64,000 bases of DNA. Source: Chelydra serpentina (taxonomy: Eukaryota > Chordata > Testudines > Chelydridae). The translations under genes were made by a program, and so were the position numbers. The stretch spans positions 13,427,501 through 13,491,500 of the forward strand of contig JBAIAC010000006.1 of assembly GCA_037349315.1 (NCBI GenBank). The letters are read 5' to 3'. Under the pieces are notes generated by a model. The model searched no databases, was not told where the DNA came from, and worked only from the letters and a program-made list of their open reading frames with translations. This document shows positions 57,865 to 64,000 of the stretch, piece by piece; within the stretch, counting starts at the first letter, position 1, and every line of letters starts with the position of its first letter.

Positions 57865-59285
57865 AAGGGTGAATTCACAGCCAGCAGAACGTCTGCAGTT
57901 CATGCAGTCTTCAGTATCTCTAACAGTACAAGGCAGCAGAAGGAAATCAGTTTTTTGAGACGGGCCTGTAACTTGGGAACTCTTAGGTCAAATGACCCAA
58001 AATATGATCCAATGCTACTCCGCACCCCCCTCACACCAAATTAAAAAAAATCTAAGTAACCATTCAGATTTTAGAGCACTCACAGGAGTTGAGTTTAAAG
58101 CCTATAAAATGGTGGAAATGGAAACCCTCTAGCTGTTTTTCTGTGTTGGTGCATGCACCGTGTAAAAATGTACATTTTCTCAAATACCATTCTTCTTTAG
58201 GGTCCCCCAAATATTTCGTGAGTGCCATGCACTACCTTAGGTAAAACTCAACAGATTGAAACTATTTGACTCACTAATAAATAGTTTGATCTTTAGCTTT
58301 TGGTTTAAAAAAAACCCTACCTAGAAACTTTTTTGAAGAAGACTATTTTTTTCAGGGCTTAAATCTCCAGAACCCCTTGCTCAAATGACTCCAAATGTGG
58401 ATCTCTGACCTGATCTTGCCCTCTCCTGAGGCACTCCAAATTTCAAAAGAATTCATCTAAGCATGTAGATTTTAGGGGACTTAGAATGGTCATCCTTTAA
58501 ACAGATATCATGATACAACTTTAGCTATAATGTGCTTCCACTGCACCACTAGAATAGAATAGAATGAGACCTGGTATGACATATTGTATTTGCAATATAG
58601 TATTTGCATTTGTATTTGCAATAAGTAACAGGGTTGTATAACAATGTTGTTGTGTGACATATTGTATTTGCAATGTGTAACAAGGCTGAAGGGGGCAGTC
58701 TGGAAGGTCAGTTAGCTGATTCCAGGCATCTGGGGAAGGAGGTGGACATTGGGTGAGAGGAAAATGGCCTCAGGGCAGACTTAGTGTCTGGGAGGGAAAG
58801 TAGTAGAAAAACCCAGGCCATTGTTCCTGCAAAGAGGGCAGAGCAATGTTCCCTCTCCCCCAGCTGGCCCCAATGGGTGTTTGAGGTTATTAGAGTCACC
58901 TGAGAAATGACGACGGGGTGAGTGAATCAGAAAGGAAAGTCCAAACCCAGCCAAGGAAAGCCTGCCAAGAGGAAGAATTCAGCCAGAAGGAGATCTGAGA
59001 AAACCCTGCACTGAAAGGGAGAGTTTGTAGGGTGGAGAGGCCAGGTTGAAATCACCTAGTCCCAAGAAGGACTCCGGAGCCCTGAATGTAAGGGAACCAA
59101 ACTTTCTTTAATAAATTAGACCCCAGGTGAGGTGAGTGTTGTTTAAAGACTCTGGGTGTGAGTAGATTATTCCTGACACTTGGAAGGACAACAGCGTCAG
59201 GGAACTACAGTCGCATGCCATGCCAAAGGGGGTGGGCTCACTGCAGCCCTCTTGCACATGCTCAACGCAAGGTGTTTTCTTCCTT
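57865..59285. other. No recognised feature
   Basis: Contains short tandem-like blocks 'gacatattgtatttgcaat' repeated near 58580 and 58660. No gene was recognised. Confidence 0.4.
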
Positions 59286-59293
59286 CTTCATAG

Positions 59294-59510
59294 CGGAGGC
59301 TGAGTGCAGGAGCTGCAGACCACAGCCTGGCAGCAGGATGGAAGGAATTTTGATTGAAGCAAACAGGTAGAGACTGAGAACTCAATGGAAAGATTGTGAA
59401 AAATACACTTTCTACTCAATAGCAAAACATAAAGTGTTCTTCAGAATCCTTAGAACCAAGGAATGTTGTGAGGGAACTGGTAGAGCAGGAAATTGTAACA
59501 GACCCCAGAC
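59294..59510 (+). pseudogene. Decayed copy of the ANKRD66 last exon (copy B)
   Basis: After an acceptor-like 'cttccttcttcatag', the sequence 'gaggctgagtgcaggagctg' and 'agcaggatggaaggaatttt' parallels the ANKRD66 exon at 41794. A TAG interrupts the frame near 59370 (where the parent has Asp). The 3' region 'gaatccttagaaccaaggaa' and 'aacagaccccagactcattt' continues to match 41980-42050. Without upstream ankyrin exons it cannot encode the protein. Confidence 0.8.
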
Positions 59511-59964
59511 TCATTTTGAGTGTGAAAGCACATGGCTTTACCCTGAGTGCTTTGTGATGTGCTGTGTACAGTGCTTTCAATGGGAAGTGGTTAGGAGTGG
59601 TGTATCATCCATTTCTCTATCTTTTAATCTAATCTCATGTGCCTAGAATGTGGTATCTAAACTCTGTAAAAGTTTTTAAAGTACAGTACAGAGTGCTAAT
59701 GTGTGAGATTGAGTCACTTATACCCACCAATAACTAAATTAGGAGCAGGTTGGAGACCCAGCATCACACTTGGCCTCAGAAAGGTAAAAAGAGACCTGAC
59801 CGGATCTTAAACAGAGAGCTGAACTAGTCAGGTCAGGGATCTATTTAAGCTTCTGATGTTTGGTGTGAGGATTGGGGTGCACCTCTTGTTAGCCTGCAAG
59901 GCAAAAAGGCTGGCATCGTCTAGAGGAGAGTGTTAGAGTGGCTAGAAGGTTGGTGGGGTCAGGA

Positions 59965-60101
59965 ATTAGCTCAGTCAATGCAATTCACGAATTTCTGAAT
60001 GAAAGCATGTACCTGCATTCCAACTGGCCTCAATTACTAGGCTCACCAGGCCAACTACATTTGATACTAATTTTTTGAAAGATTTATACCAGTGGCTCCA
60101 A
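59965..60101 (-). pseudogene. TAS2R remnant 3 (N-terminal piece)
   Basis: 'caattcacgaatttctgaat' and 'gaaagcatgtacctgcattc', ending 'ctccaattcttgaag', match 52918-53050 of the intact gene. The start codon is lost (CAT became AAT on the plus strand). The 5' flank remains parallel to about 60760. Confidence 0.75.
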
Positions 60102-60768
60102 TTCTTGAAGATGTACAGAAATTCTGTCCTAGAGAAGCAGATCTTCTTGCAATGCTGTACCATTAGACTCAGATAGACACATCTTTCTGTCTAACACATG
60201 GAAAACACAGCTTTATATCACTGAAAAAAAAGCACCCCTCAGAGATGTGTCTTCAGAACGAAGCACCTGCTTTCTAGTGTATGTGAGAAGTATCCTCTTA
60301 CCGAATATCAATATTACTCACGGATATTTGCATTGTTAACTCAGCTCTTCTGCAGAATAATGGTTAAATGTCCTTATAGGAGGCCTGAAGTTCATGCCTG
60401 CACAATAAAAAATAGTTACCAAATGTCCCACTAAAATGCTATGAGTGACTTGTAATTAAATTCTAGTCTGAACATTACACTGCTGCAAAACAGTTTTACT
60501 TTTTACGACATCTTTCCTAAAAATGTGTATCCCGCAGTGCTTCACAGTGTTAAAGACTATAGATTTGGATTGATGAATAAACCATGCAGTCAATATCTGA
60601 GTAATGCTGAACAGCAATAGACCCGGGTTGCTAAGTTCAGATCTGGATTTGCATGCAAACATTCCCAACGGTAATGGGGCATTTGGAGCCAAGATTTTGG
60701 ATCAGCCTGTGTGCTCTGTGATGATGGCTATTTAAATAGAAAATCCAGAATAATCCTGAAGAATTGAT

Positions 60769-62080
60769 TGTGACATTCCCCAGAGTGTAACCTTGAACTG
60801 CTATGTCTCCATTAACTCTTCAGCCCAGCGCCTTTTACACTGCTTTACAGTCAGAACAGCCACTCCCGGCCTGCTCATGCAAAGTCACTCCCAGCTGAGT
60901 ACACAAATGCTATACCCAGCCACCCATGAATAGATACAGGGTGACACCCACATATCGCTTAGTCCCAGTCTTGCTGCCCCAGAAATGTGTATTCTGTTCC
61001 ATTCAGTAGTCCACTGGCTCGTACAAGCTCATAATTAGTTCATCATTCCAACAAAGTGTAATGAATATGCACCAGCCTTCTTGTCTCAAATGGAAGCTTC
61101 CCAAACATTTCAACCAAACACACTGGTTTAGATAAAACAATAAACAAGTTTATTAACAAGAGAAAGGTAGATTTTAAGTGATAAGTCGTACAAGTCAGAG
61201 TTGGTTACAAAAGAAATAAAAAGATAAACACACAAGCTAATTCCTAAACTTTACCAAGGCTAAGAAGCAAAAAGGTTTCTCTCACCCAAAAGCTTTCCAC
61301 AGTCTGTACTGGCACTGTCTGCAGGCCAGGACCACTCACCCCAGTTCAACGACGCACCTTTGTCTTTCAATTGATCTTGCTGCTGTGAGTAGAGATGTAG
61401 CGGGGGAGGAGGAGAGAGGTGGTGAGGAGGTCACTGCCTGTCCTTTTTATACTCTGACCCTTTTTATTGGAAAAGTCTTTGCTGGGTCATGGAGTCAGCA
61501 GCTCTGCAAGCTGTCCTTCGGGTGAATTATAAATACTTTGTTTATCCCTTTCCCCCCTTGCTGGTGAATGTCCAATTAAGCAGGTAATGGCCTTTTAGCA
61601 TTTAGCTGGCATGCCAGCGTGCCTTTGTCGTTGTGAAAATGGTCTGAGGGTGTTACCCAGAACTACAGCATATTTAGGTAATGCTCATAGAGCAAGATCT
61701 CGTAGTTTTTTTTTTTTAATGGAGATATGCTAATCTCCTAGAACAGGAAGGACCTTTCAAGGTCATCAAGTCCAGTCCCCTGCCTTCACTAGCAGGACCA
61801 AGTACTGTCCCCTGACAGATTTTTTTGCCCCAGATCCCTAAATGGCCCCCTCAAGGATTGAACTCACAACCCTGGGTTTAGCCGGCCAATGCTTAAACCA
61901 CTGCGCTATCCCTTCCCCCAAGGGAGATAGTTCCATATACAATGCTGATACACACATTTTAACAGGACAATGATGTTCGGCAGAGTGAGTTTTCAAATGT
62001 TGCCTCACAGGACAAACTTAGTACAAAATATATCACAACCATATAAAAGTGGTGAATAGGGGGGTATCACAGGGGGTACA
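60769..62080. mobile_element. LTR-like insertion, boundaries uncertain
   Basis: This interrupts the duplicated unit between TAS2R remnant 3 and the decayed ANKRD66 exon. It begins TGTGACATTCCCCAGAGTGT; near the right end are GTATCACA and ACACTCTGGTGTGAC, which mirror the start. The interior is typical of chelonian LTRs ('aacaagtttattaacaagag') but holds no reading frame. No target duplication could be seen. Confidence 0.4.
61733..61918 (-). mobile_element. tRNA-derived SINE (cryptodiran turtle type)
   Basis: Reverse orientation: the B box region reads 'ctcaaggattgaactcacaa' and the A box region 'ccactgcgctatcccttccc'; the CR1-like tail 'caggaaggacctttcaaggt' is at the left. It is nested in the LTR-like insertion at 60769-62080. 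Confidence 0.8.
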
Positions 62081-62149
62081 GGGCAACACTCTGGTGTGAC
62101 TTTACTGTACTTGCAATGGTTAGAGTGACACGTTGTCTTTCTTCTCTAG

Positions 62150-62395
62150 AGCCAAGGTGATGTGCAGGAACCAGCGTCTGTTAAAGAGCTTGGGTTTGAC
62201 CAGATAAAAAGTGGGAACTCAAGAAAAAAGAACTTAAGAAAAATAATCCCTGTTCTCAAGCGAATAAATACAAGCGCGAGCATGAAACAAGGTGGCCTTC
62301 AGGTTCTTTAGAAATAATCAAAGTCTGGAAAGAATTGGTCCAACAGGGAGGTGCTGTCAGACCCCAGATACATCCAGGGTATGAAGGATACGCTA
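62150..62395 (+). pseudogene. Decayed copy of the ANKRD66 last exon (copy C)
   Basis: After 'tgtctttcttctctag', the sequence 'tgtgcaggaaccagcgtctg' and 'gaactcaagaaaaaagaact', then 'ctgttctcaagcgaataaat', parallels the ANKRD66 exon. Deletions shift the frame and stops follow. The 3' flank 'cagaccccagatacatccag' matches 42032 onward almost perfectly, so this copy is closer to the parent than copy B. Confidence 0.82.
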
Positions 62396-62799
62396 CAGAG
62401 AAGGCCAGGGCTTTAGAACAAATGTTTTGTGACTGCTGTACACAGTGCTATTAATAGCAAGTGTTTAGGAGTGGTGTGTCATCCTTTTCTTTATCTCTTA
62501 ATCTTATCTAATTTACTTATCACCGTGGCAGCTAAACATTGTGTTTTTAAAACATGTACAGTGAGACCTGCCCGTGAGTTTGGCTTCCTGCCCAGGCCCC
62601 TGATTCGGAGTGTCATGAGAGTTCTCCATCAAGCTCCAGGTTAGGTCCTGGGCTGTTATTACGGCACCTGCCATCACCTTGGTTTCCTCTTTTGTAGGTT
62701 TGATTTCTGTAAGCATTGACTAGTCTTTTCTCTGTCTCTCTTGCCCCCCAAATCCCAGATCCTGTAAGAAATTAACTGAAAAAAGTGCCAGTTGGTTAG

Positions 62800-63000
62800 T
62801 ACTTTATTGACTATATATAACACCATCCAGCTTTGCATTCCAGATAAGCAGTATCCTGAAATGACTGACAGTGTTAATGATAGAACTCCATAAATAATAG
62901 CAGAAGGAAAGAGCAGGTAAGAGGCAAGAGAGACCAGGTATGTTTCCAGCTGAGATCTGAAAAGAGACAAAGAGGTGCCAAGGCCATTGCTAGAGGAGCG
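62800..63000 (+). repeat. 3' flank duplicate (copy C)
   Basis: Counterpart of 47165-47340; see that entry for the matching words. It lies 0.4 kb after the exon copy C, whereas in copy A the distance is 5.2 kb because of later insertions. Confidence 0.7.
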
Positions 63001-63204
63001 GTCCCACAATGCCCCACACTGACAATACAGTTGATACAGGCACTCCTGATGAGGATGCACACGGCTAACACAAGAAACCGAGTGTGCGCACACACATGTG
63101 ATTTATAACTGCGGAGGCTGTATGCTGATGTAAGTTAGATTGACGTGATTTTGTCGTGTAGACTTGGCCTTTGTAATACTCCACCCCTGAGTTGCACTTT
63201 GTGC

Positions 63205-63325
63205 TCTTCAGATGCAATGAAGGATCTGGGAGCTCTGTGTAGCTTGAAAGCATGTACCCTCCACCAACAGAAGTTGGTCCAATAAAAGATATTACCTCAC
63301 CTGCCTTGTCTGTCTAATATATTAA
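63205..63325 (+). mobile_element. Second Penelope-like family, decayed hammerhead-like core
   Basis: 'ggatctgggagctctgtgta', 'gcttgaaagcatgtaccctc' and 'aagttggtccaataaaagat' correspond to a turtle repeat whose usual core is CUGAAGA, a GAGCU/AGCUC stem and GAAA. Here the AAGA is deleted after CTG. Same family as 22400-22464. Confidence 0.55.
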
Positions 63326-63361
63326 CAGACTTTTGTCTCATGTCACATCCAGGATGTTCAA

Positions 63362-63590
63362 GTCTGAAGCCAAGTTTTCTGCTTTAATTTCTGAGAGAGA
63401 ACTAATTTCTTAATCAAGTGATTTTCTACTTACTCTCTTTGGGCCTGACCCTAAGAGGTGCTGAGCATCTGCAGCATCTACTGAAATCACAGTGAGCTGT
63501 GGGGCTGATCACTGCCTCTCGGGGAATATGCCCTAATTACTCTCTGCTTCTGGGGTCATTTGTGGACATTGAAAATCACCAGTTGAAAGG
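63362..63590 (+). repeat. 3' flank duplicate (copy C, distal marker)
   Basis: Counterpart of 49135-49400. Together the two markers show that the duplicated unit includes at least 2 kb beyond the ANKRD66 exon once insertions are removed. Confidence 0.7.
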
Positions 63591-64000
63591 AGGAATTGAT
63601 TTAAGCCTCTTGTGTGAAATACGTGTAAGCAGAGTCAGGATGAGCTTCATCCTGACATCTGGTGGTGAGTTGTGGCAAGTTGTGGAAAAGAACTTCAGGG
63701 GCTGACCTCATTTACATAGGCACACCCACCCCACCTACCATGAGCCCATAGCAGCCCAAATGGTCACTTTGGATGCTGTAGGATCCCCAGTTTTTCTATT
63801 ATTGGGGCAGGAAGAATAAACTGTTATTATCCTGATTATGTGAATCAAGGACAGTGGCTTTTTGTTATGATGGAGGGACTCGCCATCAACTAAGCAGCAC
63901 TCTCTAGGCAAGGGACATGGGTTCCAAAAACCCAGTGAATTGAGAGAGAGGCTGGGGACAGGTCTTCTTACCTGGTGGTATGTCCCCCTTCCCTCCTGTT
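63591..64000. other. No recognised feature
   Basis: Unique-looking sequence to the end of the window. In human the next gene after ANKRD66 is MEP1A, but no MEP1A exon was seen. Confidence 0.4.

Noticed and set aside
63150..64000. Possible MEP1A exon at the right edge
   Set aside because: Expected from human gene order, but no metalloprotease, MAM or MATH peptide was found.

Overview
The window looks like genomic DNA from a cryptodiran (hidden-neck) turtle. Three things point there: tRNA-derived SINEs with A/B-box heads and a CR1-type tail, matching the tortoise pol III SINE family; many 5'-truncated CR1 LINEs; and high-copy chelonian-type hAT MITEs and Penelope-like elements. Gene density is low. 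Most of the sequence is intergenic or intronic DNA made of nested transposons. The organism call rests on remembered repeat families, not on a search.

Genes, left to right. (1) One coding exon of PLA2G7 (PAF acetylhydrolase) lies on the minus strand at 2602-2717; a possible first coding exon is at 4977-5067, and the rest of the gene would lie left of the window. (2) A complete single-exon IMP3 gene (U3 snoRNP protein) lies at 9674-10231 on the plus strand, inside a CpG island with two CCAAT boxes and an E-box. (3) A second CpG island lies at about 19.5-20.1 kb, with a good minus-strand splice donor and no recognised coding sequence. (4) ANKRD66, a small ankyrin-repeat gene, has three coding exons on the plus strand at 29.5, 34.3 and 41.8 kb. 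(5) An intact bitter taste receptor (TAS2R, 318 aa) lies on the minus strand at 52.1-53.0 kb. PLA2G7 and ANKRD66 are head-to-head neighbours in human 6p12, so this is a conserved block. IMP3 is not part of that block in human.

From about 39 kb to the end, the window is a decayed tandem duplication. The repeated module is a minus-strand TAS2R gene plus its 5' flank, followed by the plus-strand last exon of ANKRD66 and its 3' flank. One intact TAS2R and three TAS2R remnants can be seen, with one working ANKRD66 last exon and two dead copies. Later insertions (CR1, SINE, LTR-like, MITE) separate the copies.

The repeats can be ordered by nesting. Six hAT insertions have 8-bp duplications (two of them imperfect by one base, one by two), including a 3.8-kb element with a decayed ZMYM-like transposase. 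Five insertions of a Penelope-like element, with 9-15 bp target duplications, carry a hammerhead-ribozyme-like core in forward, reverse or palindromic arrangement. That ribozyme-bearing family is the most striking non-genic signal here, although every copy in the window has at least one core defect.
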